Shown: positions 17,317 through 26,938 of the stretch, piece by piece | How the letters are laid out: each line of letters begins with the position of its first letter | How positions within the stretch are numbered: the first letter of the stretch is position 1 | DNA from: Bacteroidales bacterium | Lineage (GTDB): Bacteria; Bacteroidota; Bacteroidia; Bacteroidales; P3 | Length of the DNA stretch: 64,000 nucleotides | Direction: 5' to 3' | NCBI GenBank assembly: GCA_017934545.1 | Contig: JAGBJI010000004.1 | Location: 1 to 64,000, forward strand | Program-made: the position numbers and the translations under genes | Notes under the pieces: model-generated | What the model saw: the letters and a program-made list of their open reading frames with translations, nothing else | Databases searched by the model: none | Told to the model about the DNA's origin: nothing

Positions 17317-19380
17317 TTACTTTTCTATTCTTATTCTTGCATCAACGGCAACGATTTCCGTCATACTGCCAAGCAAAGGATTTAAATCCATTTCCGCAAT
17401 TTCGGGTGCTGCCTGTACCAACGCACTTACTCTTGCTATTTGGTCGGCATAAAGGTCTTCGTTAACGCCCTCTTGTCCTCGTACTCCTTGGATAATTTTG
17501 TATCCTTTAAGAGAACGTATCATTTCTTTGGCTTCTTTCAATCCTATAGGTGCCAAATTGGAGCGTACATCCTTCAATACCTCTATGAAAATTCCGCCTA
17601 AACCGCACAAAACCTGATGTCCGAACATCGGAGTGCGAATACTGCCTATGTAAACCTCCGTTCCGTCGTACATATGGTAACATTGAACGGCGTAAGTGTC
17701 TTTTATCTTTATCAAACGCTGGAATTCTTTGCGGACATTCTCCTCTCCTTTGACGTTAAGCGACACTCCGCCCACGTCACTCTTATGTACAGGGCCTACA
17801 ACTTTCATTACAACGGGATAACCTACCTTGTTGGCAAAGTCAACCACCTGCTGCTCGTTGTCAGAAGAGATGTCAACGGTGTGATGTATACCTGCGGCGT
17901 CAAACAATTCGTTGATAATTTTAACGTCTATATATCCGTTGTCGCACTTATCTATTATTGAACGGATTTTTGCAGTGTCTATTTTCACCAAATCTTCTTC
18001 CGTTGCAGGCTCCGGCGTAGATACTATTCTGCCTACTGCATTGCCGAAAACGGTTTCGTCAGGGAAATAAGTGTTTCCTTTGTTTACGAAATCCTTTACT
18101 TCATCTCCTGCAACCAAAGTGGAAGGCAGGATTGGGAATATAGGTTTCTTTGCGGTTTTAAGTTTTTCGGACAAAACGTTGTATGCTTCGTATATAGGCA
18201 AAAGACCCGGTGTGCCGAAGATTACGCACATGGCGTCAATATTATCCAATTTTTTGTCAACCGTTTCTATAATCTCGCCCAACTGTTCAGGTGTTCCCGT
18301 TGCCAAAAAGTCAATAGGATTTGCCACAGACGAACCCGGGAACAGTTTTGTAAGCAATTCGTCCGCTACTTCGCCTTCTATCTTCGGTATATTCAGTCCG
18401 CACTTGCTCAAAGCGTCGGTCAACATTACCGCAGGGCCGCCTGCATGGGTTATGATGGCAATATTTTTGCCTTCAAAGCGCGGGTAAGTAAATATATTGG
18501 CTACGGTAACCAATTCTTCCCTGCCGTAACAACGTACTATACCTGCTTTGCGGAACAAAGCGTCCACTGCAACGTCGTCCGTTGCCAATGCACCCGTGTG
18601 CGATGACGCTGCACGGCTTCCCGCTGCTGAATAGCCTGCCTTTACCGCCGCTATTTTGCAACCTTTTGCTATTAATGATTTGGCATGTTTCAACAGTTTT
18701 TCGGGGTTTTTGATGTTTTCAATGTAAAGCATTATGACCTTACTTGATTTTTGTGCATCAAAGACCTCATCATGATACTCCAAAATATCTTCAATACCCA
18801 ATTGTGCAGAATTGCCTACCGCCCAGCAATGGTTGAAGTGCAATCCCTGCTGTTTGCCTATATCCATGATAAAACATCCTGTCGCACCCGAACCCGTTAT
18901 AAAGTCAACGCCTCTTGGCGAAGGTTCGCTGAACGGCTGTGAAAATATGGCATGATGGTACGGAGTGAAGATTCCCGTACAGTTAGGTCCTATCAAACAA
19001 CCGCCGTTTTTCTCTATGATGCTGACAATACGTTTTTCCAACTCTTTGCCTTCGTGCGATTCTTCGCCGAAACCTGCACTTATGATTACGAAAGCCTTGC
19101 ATCCTTTGTCTTCTGCAAGCACTTTAACGCTTGCCTCTGCGAATTTGCTGGCAATAGCCATAACCGCAAAATCAACTTGGGGCAAATCGTTAACGTTTCT
19201 GTAACATTTCACTCCCTGAACTTCGTCTGCTTTTGGGTTTACGCAGTAAAGTTCGCCTTTGAATCCGCCTTGTTTTATATTTCTGACCAACGCTCCGCCG
19301 GGTTTGGTCACATCGTCGCTTGCTCCTACCACCACTATACTGCGTGGATTTACAAGTTCTTTAGTTACTTTTGTTGCCAT
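17317..19380 (-). CDS. ADP-forming acetate/acyl-CoA synthetase, fused alpha-beta
   Basis: A 687-residue fusion of the two subunits of ADP-forming acetyl-CoA synthetase. Acyl-CoA + ADP + Pi is converted to acid + ATP + CoA, an energy-conserving step of anaerobes. An N-terminal CoA-binding Rossmann domain (about 5-135, VNPRSIVVVGASDD) is followed by the succinyl-CoA ligase-like domains (about 145-450), with the probable phospho-His in AASSHTGALATDD, and a C-terminal ATP-grasp domain (about 465-687, GYPVVMKVVGP, HKSDVGGVSLNV). The true substrate (acetate, branched-chain or aryl acids) cannot be read from sequence. Transcribed alone or with the small gene downstream. Confidence 0.88.
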   Translation of the reverse strand: MATKVTKELVNPRSIVVVGASDDVTKPGGALVRNIKQGGFKGELYCVNPKADEVQGVKCYRNVNDLPQVDFAVMAIASKFAEASVKVLAEDKGCKAFVIISAGFGEESHEGKELEKRIVSIIEKNGGCLIGPNCTGIFTPYHHAIFSQPFSEPSPRGVDFITGSGATGCFIMDIGKQQGLHFNHCWAVGNSAQLGIEDILEYHDEVFDAQKSSKVIMLYIENIKNPEKLLKHAKSLIAKGCKIAAVKAGYSAAGSRAASSHTGALATDDVAVDALFRKAGIVRCYGREELVTVANIFTYPRFEGKNIAIITHAGGPAVMLTDALSKCGLNIPKIEGEVADELLTKLFPGSSVANPIDFLATGTPEQLGEIIETVDKKLDNIDAMCVIFGTPGLLPIYEAYNVLSEKLKTAKKPIFPILPSTLVAGDEVKDFVNKGNTYFPDETVFGNAVGRIVSTPEPATEEDLVKIDTAKIRSIIDKCDNGYIDVKIINELFDAAGIHHTVDISSDNEQQVVDFANKVGYPVVMKVVGPVHKSDVGGVSLNVKGEENVRKEFQRLIKIKDTYAVQCYHMYDGTEVYIGSIRTPMFGHQVLCGLGGIFIEVLKDVRSNLAPIGLKEAKEMIRSLKGYKIIQGVRGQEGVNEDLYADQIARVSALVQAAPEIAEMDLNPLLGSMTEIVAVDARIRIEK

Positions 19381-19460
19381 TGTATTTAATTTATATTATT
19401 TTGTTTACTTTTATTTGTCGCTACATTGTTTGACATATACATATATATATTTATAACATG

Positions 19461-19468
19461 CAAAGATA
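19461..19468 (-). promoter_or_regulatory. Promoter -7 element of the acyl-CoA synthetase
   Basis: TATCTTTG on the - strand matches TAnnTTTG and lies 80 nt upstream of the start at 19380. Confidence 0.5.
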
Positions 19469-19515
19469 ATCAATTATTTTGAATAAACAATATTTTATAT
19501 TGTAATTCTGCAATT

Positions 19516-21390
19516 TCACCGTTTTATTTTAAACATTTCAAACTGCAATTGCAAATCATTTTTTACATATCCGTCGTTGTTGGTACGTACTCTTATCTGC
19601 TTAATTTCAGACAAAACCGCACATTTGTTGTCAAACAAAACCAATGGATTGACCCACAACCCCTGCGTTGCGGCAAAAGGTTGGTAACGGTATGTGTAAA
19701 CCGTGCCGTCCAACGCCTTGTAATCTATAAAAAATGCCGCATCTTTCAACAAAACCGCCTTCACGCCGCCCTTAAATGTATGCTTTGCAAAGATTTTTGC
19801 ACGCACTGCCGCATTGCTGTCATAAGGAACTTCCGTCCATTCGTTCAACCGTGCAGCCAAAACGCCCGATTGTTTCAGCAAAACAAAACCCTGCTTTGAC
19901 GGATTGTGTTTTAAAAGCATGCAATTGCCTGCCGTATCCGCTATGTCGTAGTTTGAAAGCAACGCCTGCACAACCAACGGTTCATCGTTTAGGAAATATC
20001 TGCCGTCAATGGTCTTTTCGGGTTCGTTTTTCTGCAAATGCCAAATGACAAACTCCGCTGCACTAACGCCTTTGTAGTTTTCGGCAGCCAGCGACGACGT
20101 CCAAGCCGAAGTGGAAGCCCCCAACTCAATGGTTTTTCTCGGTTTCCAATTCAAATTGTTAGCTTTGGCGTAAAGATGTTCCCACGGATAACAGTCCACA
20201 GAGGATTTGCCCACAGTGTTTACTAAACGTGCGGGAAGCACATCAGCCTTTAACGATTGAGAGTTAAGCGTTTGGTAGTATTGTTTGGTCTTATTGTAAT
20301 GAAAATAATAATCCGTAAAATATTCAACCGAGCGGAAATCGGGTTTTAAATGCGAAAAATAATCCAAATTCCGTGCATTGAAAACAACACAACCCACACT
20401 CACTATGCCCAAAACCGCACCCAATGTCTTTAATCTGCCGCCCAAAACCACTGCAACAGCCCAATAAGTCAGTAAAAAGTAGACAATCTGTTGGTAATGC
20501 CATATATCTTCGCGTATAAATGCGTGTTTGAAAACGCTGAAAAACGGAATCAACATTATCAAAAAGAACACCTGCAATTTCACGTTGCGTTTTAAAAACG
20601 GATATGCCGCCCATGCAGCCAACCCGATTGCCACTGCCGCCCAAGTGTTTTGAGGATAAAGGGCAAGCGTTGAGCCGTATCCCAAAACCAAATGCAGAGT
20701 TCCGTTTATGTAATTCATAAAAGGCAAAAAACCTTTGAACACCAAGCAACCTACTGCCGAAAAAGGCAAAACAATATACATCAATTGCAACGCCGATTGC
20801 CGCCAATTGCGGTACATATATAAGTATCCCATCCACGAAAAACCTATAACGGCGAACGAACTTATGCCTATGGAAGACTTAATGCAAAACCCTGTTGCAG
20901 CCAAAGCGGAAGACAAGACCAAAAACCGAGCCTTCTTTTGCCGCAAATACGCCATACAGAGCAATGCACAGGTAAACAAAATCAGATAATCCACCGTTAT
21001 ATAAAATGAAGCAACATGTGCCAAGAGGAAAGTTGCCGCCTTATTGACTTTGTTTTGCCGTGCAGTAAGAAAAAAGCAAAGCAAGAACGAAAGTTTTATC
21101 ACAGTGTAAAACACTAAATAGACAATTAAGTTGAACGATTGCACGGTCGGGGTTTTCAAAACGAACAACGGTCCCAAAGGATAGACAAAATCAAGCAAAG
21201 CATTGTAGTTTTCGGCAAAAAGCATGTTATATCCCCAAACATACGATGCGTCCAAACCCACTCCGTAATCGGGGTCGGGGTTTTTGAACGTAAAAACAAA
21301 GATTGCAATTATGCAAAGTATTAAAAACAAAGCATAATGACCGTTGATAAATTCAGATACGGCTGTAATCTTTTTGTTATTGCGTTTCAT
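19516..21390 (-). CDS. Polytopic membrane protein, possible GT-C-like
   Basis: A 624-residue protein with about nine or ten hydrophobic helices in the first 360 residues and a large soluble C-terminal part (about 365-624). The first extracytoplasmic loop has acidic residues (PDPDYGVGLDASYVWGYN), as GT-C glycosyltransferases do, but I cannot confirm that family. The C-terminal part has strand-rich character near the end (KAVLLKDAAFFIDYKALDG). Transcribed alone, with a -7 element at 21424-21431. Best described as an uncharacterised envelope protein. Confidence 0.55.
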   Translation of the reverse strand: MKRNNKKITAVSEFINGHYALFLILCIIAIFVFTFKNPDPDYGVGLDASYVWGYNMLFAENYNALLDFVYPLGPLFVLKTPTVQSFNLIVYLVFYTVIKLSFLLCFFLTARQNKVNKAATFLLAHVASFYITVDYLILFTCALLCMAYLRQKKARFLVLSSALAATGFCIKSSIGISSFAVIGFSWMGYLYMYRNWRQSALQLMYIVLPFSAVGCLVFKGFLPFMNYINGTLHLVLGYGSTLALYPQNTWAAVAIGLAAWAAYPFLKRNVKLQVFFLIMLIPFFSVFKHAFIREDIWHYQQIVYFLLTYWAVAVVLGGRLKTLGAVLGIVSVGCVVFNARNLDYFSHLKPDFRSVEYFTDYYFHYNKTKQYYQTLNSQSLKADVLPARLVNTVGKSSVDCYPWEHLYAKANNLNWKPRKTIELGASTSAWTSSLAAENYKGVSAAEFVIWHLQKNEPEKTIDGRYFLNDEPLVVQALLSNYDIADTAGNCMLLKHNPSKQGFVLLKQSGVLAARLNEWTEVPYDSNAAVRAKIFAKHTFKGGVKAVLLKDAAFFIDYKALDGTVYTYRYQPFAATQGLWVNPLVLFDNKCAVLSEIKQIRVRTNNDGYVKNDLQLQFEMFKIKR

Positions 21391-21423
21391 AGGCTTGCCG
21401 TTTGCTTAACAATGATGTACATG

Positions 21424-21431
21424 CAAAATTA
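21424..21431 (-). promoter_or_regulatory. Promoter -7 element of the polytopic membrane protein
   Basis: TAATTTTG on the - strand lies 34 nt upstream of the start at 21390. Confidence 0.5.
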
Positions 21432-21499
21432 ATAAATTATTTAATATCAATCTCTTTTTTGAAAAAAGAAAAACGTATCACCTCATCTTTCAAGATTGA

Positions 21500-21620
21500 T
21501 TTGTGAAAAGAAAAATAAAAAACATATGTATTTTTCAAAAAAAACATATGAATTTTAATTAAAAAACATATGTTTTTTGTTTCAAAAACATATGTTTTTT
21601 TTAATTGCATTCAGAAATAA
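21500..21620. repeat. 22-nt phased array C (CATATG core)
   Basis: CATATG occurs at 21523, 21545, 21567 and 21589, exactly 22 nt apart. A degenerate TGTGAAAA (centre 21504) and ATTCAGAAA (centre 21613) lie 21.5 nt beyond the outer cores. It lies between two co-directional - strand genes. Confidence 0.95.
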
Positions 21621-21636
21621 ATATTGTCGTTGACTT

Positions 21637-22869
21637 TTAAGATGTTTTCTTTCTTACTTTCATCATACGGTAGCGGTATGTAAAGAACGTAGTCACCCAA
21701 TACACTCCGACCAATATCCAAAGGCTTACATGCTCCTTGCTTATCTCTATAAGCGTTGCACCCATCGTTCCCATACGGACGAATCCGTTGGCTGCAAAAG
21801 TTGCAGGGAACAGGTAGGAAAAGTCACGCCAAAAATGAGGCATGGATTCTCTTGGCCACGGCAATCCCGTCATAAGCAATATAGGTATTGACATGAAAAT
21901 GAAGAACGGTATGGCGTTTTCCCTGTGATAAAAAAACGTTGAACACGTCATGCCCAACAATATGGATGCAAGCAGGAACGGAACTATGAACAACAGCACT
22001 TCTATCGGGGAAGAATACAGTTGGGGTATGTTGAAATAGTGAGGCACCACTATCAAAACATAAATACTTATAGGAATATAAGTAATGAACACTGCCAACA
22101 TTCGTCCGAATATGATTCTGAACAGTCCGCGGTAGTGAATATTGTTAGGCGTGATGTTTCGGTTCTTCGTTCTCTCCGAATTTTTTCCCGCCAATATACC
22201 TATTCCTAATAATATTGTCTGTTGCAAAAGTATGATACAGATGATTGGAAATATAAACGAAGGGTATCCTCCGGGGTTGTAAAGCAATTGTTCCTGCGGT
22301 ATAAAAGGACGGATTGATGACATAGCCTCGTTGTATGTCGCTCCGCGGGCTATAAGGTTCTTTGCTTCTATGCCGTAACCCATCGTACGGCTTACATACG
22401 ATGTTGCAGTAGCTAAATTGCGGTACCAAAAAAACGATGTAACGTCACAAAAAACATTTACCGTTGCCTGTCTGCCCGTGTTTATCTGCGAAGAAAACTC
22501 CTGCGGTATGTTGACAATGCCGTGAACCTTGCCTTGCTTCTGCAATTGCTTGGCTTCGTTCATTGACATGCACTGATATACCACCTGCACTTCGGGCGTT
22601 GCATTAAGCATACGTATGTATTGGCGTGACAAAGAGGAGTGGTTGTTGTCCACAACGGCTATGGGCGAATCTCGCAACATCTCTTTGTTGTACACATATC
22701 CGCACACCAACGGATAAACCAACGTTGCAATAAAGAAAATTATAAGAGTTCCTTTGTCCGTAAAGATGTTGTAAAGCTCTTTGCGGAGAATGTAAAACAT
22801 GTCAACCCATGCTTTGCGGTTCTCTTCTAAATCATATCTTATTCGTTTATTAATATTCATCGGCTTCAA
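21637..22869 (-). CDS. ABC-2 type transporter permease
   Basis: A 410-residue integral membrane subunit with the ABC-2 layout: one N-terminal helix (about 38-56, GTLIIFFIATLVYPLVCGYVY), a large extracytoplasmic domain (about 65-215, SPIAVVDNNHSSLSRQYIRM), then five helices towards the C-terminus. It resembles the YhhJ/YbhR permease class found with HlyD and TolC proteins. The last gene of a four-gene operon with the sister permease 22 bp upstream. No ATP-binding subunit is encoded in the window, so it must come from elsewhere or the pair works differently. Confidence 0.85.
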   Translation of the reverse strand: MKPMNINKRIRYDLEENRKAWVDMFYILRKELYNIFTDKGTLIIFFIATLVYPLVCGYVYNKEMLRDSPIAVVDNNHSSLSRQYIRMLNATPEVQVVYQCMSMNEAKQLQKQGKVHGIVNIPQEFSSQINTGRQATVNVFCDVTSFFWYRNLATATSYVSRTMGYGIEAKNLIARGATYNEAMSSIRPFIPQEQLLYNPGGYPSFIFPIICIILLQQTILLGIGILAGKNSERTKNRNITPNNIHYRGLFRIIFGRMLAVFITYIPISIYVLIVVPHYFNIPQLYSSPIEVLLFIVPFLLASILLGMTCSTFFYHRENAIPFFIFMSIPILLMTGLPWPRESMPHFWRDFSYLFPATFAANGFVRMGTMGATLIEISKEHVSLWILVGVYWVTTFFTYRYRMMKVRKKTS

Positions 22870-22891
22870 ACTGTTTTAACTCCCGTTTGTG

Positions 22892-24061
22892 TCAATCCCT
22901 TTCAAAATCCAACTTGATTGCAGTGCGTTTGATGTTCCACAAAACCAAGAAAGGTGCGAAGTTGAACATCAGCAAGAATAAAAACGGCCAAAGGGTTTGC
23001 ATAAACGGCAGTCCGTTTATCTGAACATTGCTGTATATCATGTAGTATTGGCGTATCGGATAGAGATATGTGTAAGGTTTAACGGCCGCAAGCATGGCTA
23101 AATGCGGGTAAGTAAACCCTGCAAGAGTAAACCCTATCACACCGTAAAACGCAGATATACTCAACGCAGTACGCAACGACGGCAGTATTCCCACAATCAG
23201 TATTCCCATAGCCTGATAAGCAACTACCGTCATCACCGCTCCCAAATACAAAAGAGCGGGATTGCCCTTGGAAGGAAAGCCCATAAGTTTTTCCATCACT
23301 ATTTCACTGACAATAACCATCAATGAAAACAACACGGTATAAGGAATAAGTTTGCCAGCAACTGCAACGGCTATATTGCGGTTAGAAGTTACAAGCCAAC
23401 GGCGTGATGACCCCACTTTGAATTCAATACCTATCACGTACACTGTACATATCAATGCCATAAGGAATATTATTCCCGGCATAATAACCGAAGACAGATA
23501 AAAAGAATAATTCAACTGTGCGTTGCCTATTATATGTGTGTCGTTTTTTACGGGGTTGACCTGTGCCATTGCCGAATTGTAATTTTCTCCTTTGGCCAAC
23601 CGCACTTTCAAATCAACACCCGCCGCAATTGTAGACAAGGTTGTGTTGATTTCTTTCATAATCAACGACCCTGCAAGGTAGTGTACGTACTCTGTATGGA
23701 AGTTTACCGCCGGGTTTTTGTGATTGTATACGTCTTTTTCAAAGTTACGCGGAATTATAACGAAAGCATATATCTCGCCTTTACGCATCTTGGTCTTGCA
23801 ACTTTCGTACGAAGTCAGTTTATACTTCACATCACAAGTCTGTCCTGCGGAAAGATTTCTTATAATAAGGCGTGACATTGCCGAATTGTCAAAATCCACC
23901 ACCGCAATAGGCAAAGATGACGGCATTCCTTGGTTAAGAAATGTTGCGAAAAAGAGAATCACCACGCTCGGAATGATAATTGTCATCATCAGATACACAG
24001 GACGCTCTGTCATTCTGTGCAATTCTCTTTTCAATACAGGTATTACACCTTTTTCTGTCAT
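22892..24061 (-). CDS. ABC-2 type transporter permease
   Basis: A 389-residue paralogue of the next permease: an N-terminal helix (about 20-42), an extracytoplasmic domain with the same opening SLPIAVVDFDNSAMSRLIIRN, and five to six C-terminal helices. The two probably form a heterodimer. It lies between the HlyD-type adaptor (20 bp upstream) and the second permease (22 bp downstream) in the operon. Substrate unknown; homologous systems export drugs or lipids. Confidence 0.85.
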   Translation of the reverse strand: MTEKGVIPVLKRELHRMTERPVYLMMTIIIPSVVILFFATFLNQGMPSSLPIAVVDFDNSAMSRLIIRNLSAGQTCDVKYKLTSYESCKTKMRKGEIYAFVIIPRNFEKDVYNHKNPAVNFHTEYVHYLAGSLIMKEINTTLSTIAAGVDLKVRLAKGENYNSAMAQVNPVKNDTHIIGNAQLNYSFYLSSVIMPGIIFLMALICTVYVIGIEFKVGSSRRWLVTSNRNIAVAVAGKLIPYTVLFSLMVIVSEIVMEKLMGFPSKGNPALLYLGAVMTVVAYQAMGILIVGILPSLRTALSISAFYGVIGFTLAGFTYPHLAMLAAVKPYTYLYPIRQYYMIYSNVQINGLPFMQTLWPFLFLLMFNFAPFLVLWNIKRTAIKLDFERD

Positions 24062-24081
24062 GGATTGATAGGCTTATGGTT

Positions 24082-25083
24082 TTACTTTTTCAGTTTAGTC
24101 CAATTGACTATCACGCTCATTCCCGGACGGAAACCGCTGACTTTATCAACGGGTACTGCTTTTACCTCAAATGTCTTGGTGTCATATTCGTCCGTAAGTT
24201 TGGTAGCCTTCCATGTAGCGTAAGAACCCAGCACTTTGATATAGTTTACTTTCAGTTTTACTTCTTTGTTTCCTAATGCAGGGACAGTAGCCGTAAGAAT
24301 GTCGCCCATCGAAATCTTGCTCAACAATTCTTCCCTTACGTTGAACGTAACCCAAATATCACTCAAATCCACTATGGTCATAACCGGCGACCCCGTTCCT
24401 ATCAATTCCCCCACTTTTGGGAATATCTCGCTGATTTCTCCGTTAATCGGAGCCGTCAAACGGGTTTCGTCCATATAAGAGTTTACCTCCATAACGGCAC
24501 CTTTGGCTTGGTTGACCTTGGCCTGTGCGGCTTGCTTGTCTTCAGCCTGCGCTCCGTTAAGAGCCATGTCATATTGGCTTTTGGCGGCTTTTTGTTGTGC
24601 AACGGCAGCTTTGTATTGGGCTTCCGTTTCATCAAACTTCTGGGCTGCTATAACGCCTTTTTCATACAGGTTTTTCATTCTTTGGTAACTCTTGGTGGCA
24701 TATTCGGCAGCCGCTTTAGCCCTTTCATACTGTTCTTTTGCCGCTTCAATGGTTTCGCTGCGTGTTCCCTTGGCAGCCTTATTGCTTACCGCCTGTGCAG
24801 CATCCTGAACGCTTTTGGCCTGAACGGCTTTGGCGTTTATCTCGGGCGAATCTATTATCACCAAAACATCGCCTTTTTTAACCGAAGAGCCTTCCTTGAC
24901 GTTCAACTCCAATATTCTGCCCGCCAATTTGCCCGAAACCCTCACTTCGTTGGCTTCCACTTCGCCTTGAAGTATCATCTCGCTTGGCGAAAGTATAAAA
25001 TATCCTATTATACCGATGATTGCAATAAATGAAATCAGAATAACAAACGACATCACAAGCGTTTTGTTCTCTTTTGTCTTCAT
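24082..25083 (-). CDS. HlyD-family periplasmic adaptor (membrane fusion protein)
   Basis: A 333-residue protein with one N-terminal membrane anchor (about 9-31). A split lipoyl domain follows (EVEANEVRVSGKLAGRI, then TAPINGEISEIFPKVGELI), separated by a long alpha-helical hairpin rich in Ala, Lys and Gln (about 75-200), and then a beta-barrel part. It bridges the inner-membrane permeases and the TolC-like channel. The second gene of the four-gene export operon. Confidence 0.9.
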   Translation of the reverse strand: MKTKENKTLVMSFVILISFIAIIGIIGYFILSPSEMILQGEVEANEVRVSGKLAGRILELNVKEGSSVKKGDVLVIIDSPEINAKAVQAKSVQDAAQAVSNKAAKGTRSETIEAAKEQYERAKAAAEYATKSYQRMKNLYEKGVIAAQKFDETEAQYKAAVAQQKAAKSQYDMALNGAQAEDKQAAQAKVNQAKGAVMEVNSYMDETRLTAPINGEISEIFPKVGELIGTGSPVMTIVDLSDIWVTFNVREELLSKISMGDILTATVPALGNKEVKLKVNYIKVLGSYATWKATKLTDEYDTKTFEVKAVPVDKVSGFRPGMSVIVNWTKLKK

Positions 25084-25116
25084 ACTGTCAGTTCTTTTAT
25101 TTAATGTACGATAATA

Positions 25117-26616
25117 TTATTTGCTTTGTCCGTTGTCCGAAGACTTAACTTGTATTTTGCCTAATGATTGGTTAAGATACAATTCATTCAACATCATATT
25201 TATTTTAGCGTCTATCACATCGCTTTTGGCACTTACCCACGAAGTTTGGGCTGCCATAAGGTCGCTTGTTGATATTACGCCCTCTTCAAAACCCGATTGT
25301 GCCTGACGCATATTCTCTTCGGCATGCAGCAAATTGTTTGCAGCCATAGTGTTTTGCTTTACCGCTTCGGTCAAAGAGTTTCTTTTCATATTGGCCTGCA
25401 ACTGCATCTTCTCCAAACTCTCTTCTTTGGTAAGTTCGGCTATACGCAGATTGTGTTTGGCAGCCCTTAACGTATGCAACCTGTCGCCGAAATGGAACAC
25501 AGGCACCGACACGCCGACGGAGAATGTCAACATACCCGAAAACGATTTGTCAAAACCATTGAAAAGGTTAGGATTGGACACAACGTAGTTGCCCGAGGCT
25601 ATAACATTTGGCATAAACCTTGAGCGTGCAATGTCAACCTGCGACTGTGCAATCTTAACGTTCCAATCCAACATCTGTGCTTCGGGACGCAAAGCCACGT
25701 CACGTTTGAAATCAGGGTCTAAATCTATGTTTTGATTATCGGTTTGGATTTCGCCGTCCAACACATAATCCTGCTCAAAATCCATTCCGCATATCTGATT
25801 AAGATACATCTTTGAAAGGCTTAAACCGTTTTCGGCTTTGGTCAAACTCATCTCGCTTTCGTTAAGTTTAACCTGAACGTTCAACAAGTCGCTTTTGGTA
25901 GCCACGCCCTCATCGTACATTATCTTTACATTGTTATACGTGGTTTGCAACAGAGAATTATATTCTTTGGCCAACTCCACTTTCTTTTGCAACGAAACCA
26001 CACGCCAATACGCCTCGTCAACCTGAATCATAATATTGATGTCGTTGTTGTCCTTGGCTATCCGTGCTATGTTTTCCGCTGACTGTGCCATACGGTAAAG
26101 CGACAAAATCTTTCCTCCCATGAATATCGGCTGGGTGAAACCTACGCCTGCGGCAAACACATGTTCCATGTCAAAGGTCAAAGACTCTTTGGGCAGGTAT
26201 GCAACATGTTTGGGAACGAATTCGCTCGGATTTGTCGTCGGCTGACCCTGAGAATTGACAGGTACACGTGTATCGCCGTAAGGTACGGTAACTATATCGT
26301 CAACGGTATAGGCAAACTTGCCGTCGGACGATATTGAACCGACGGGCAGAAGTGCATCTTCACTCAAAACGCTTATGTTTTTGGAATTATACATATATGC
26401 TCCCGCCGCATTGAACGAGGGTAAAAACTGTGTAAAGGCAGCCTTACGCATTTCCTGTGCCGCCAAAAGTGATTCCTGCGATATAACCGAGCCTTTGTTA
26501 TGCTGCAATGCCATCGCACGGCAAGAATCCAACGAAAGCATTTGGGCGTTTGCCGAAGTAAAGCAACACACAAGCAAAAGTCCTGCGGCAATATGTTTCA
26601 ATCTGTTGTTTCCCAT
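25117..26616 (-). CDS. TolC-family outer-membrane efflux protein
   Basis: A 499-residue protein with a signal peptide (about 1-24) and two repeats of the outer-membrane efflux domain: long helices with LSLDSCRAMALQHNKGSVIS at the N-terminus and NMRQAQSGFEEGVISTSDLMAAQ near the C-terminus. It forms the outer-membrane tunnel. First gene of the operon TolC - HlyD - permease - permease, with a well-formed promoter at 26665-26695. Confidence 0.9.
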   Translation of the reverse strand: MGNNRLKHIAAGLLLVCCFTSANAQMLSLDSCRAMALQHNKGSVISQESLLAAQEMRKAAFTQFLPSFNAAGAYMYNSKNISVLSEDALLPVGSISSDGKFAYTVDDIVTVPYGDTRVPVNSQGQPTTNPSEFVPKHVAYLPKESLTFDMEHVFAAGVGFTQPIFMGGKILSLYRMAQSAENIARIAKDNNDINIMIQVDEAYWRVVSLQKKVELAKEYNSLLQTTYNNVKIMYDEGVATKSDLLNVQVKLNESEMSLTKAENGLSLSKMYLNQICGMDFEQDYVLDGEIQTDNQNIDLDPDFKRDVALRPEAQMLDWNVKIAQSQVDIARSRFMPNVIASGNYVVSNPNLFNGFDKSFSGMLTFSVGVSVPVFHFGDRLHTLRAAKHNLRIAELTKEESLEKMQLQANMKRNSLTEAVKQNTMAANNLLHAEENMRQAQSGFEEGVISTSDLMAAQTSWVSAKSDVIDAKINMMLNELYLNQSLGKIQVKSSDNGQSK

Positions 26617-26664
26617 TTGTTTTACTGTATAAAATCAACGTAAAAAAAAGCACAATCTAATTTG

Positions 26665-26695
26665 CAAAATTAATGCAATATTTGCAGTTGGCAAA
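26665..26695 (-). promoter_or_regulatory. Promoter of the TolC-HlyD-ABC operon
   Basis: On the - strand TTTG (complement of 26692-26695) is separated by exactly 19 nt from TAATTTTG (26665-26672), an excellent Bacteroidota -33/-7 pair, 49 nt before the start codon. Confidence 0.7.
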
Positions 26696-26770
26696 AAATA
26701 ACAACCTTTTTATGACATAAAAAATAGATTTAACGGAAAAAAGTTAATTTTTGCTTCAGAGTGCAAAATT

Positions 26771-26893
26771 TTCTTTTCAGAAAAGAAAAATAAAAAACAT
26801 ATGTATTTTTATAAAAAAACATATGAATTTTAATCAAAAAACATATGTTTTTCGTTTAAAAAACATATGTTTTTTTTCTTTACGTTCTGCAAA
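26771..26893. repeat. 22-nt phased array D (CATATG core)
   Basis: CATATG occurs at 26798, 26820, 26842 and 26864, exactly 22 nt apart. The left bracket TTTTCAGAAAA is centred at 26779 and a degenerate right bracket (TTCTGCAAA) at 26888, each 21.5 nt from the adjacent core. It accounts for most of the 322-bp gap between the MATE gene end and the TolC operon promoter. Confidence 0.95.
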
Positions 26894-26938
26894 AAGCGGA
26901 TGAAAATGTATATAAATAAAGGTATAAGGCGGCTTTTG

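Noticed and set aside
21637-26616. Complete ABC exporter
   Set aside because: No gene with Walker motifs of an ABC ATPase is present in or near the operon, so it cannot be called complete.
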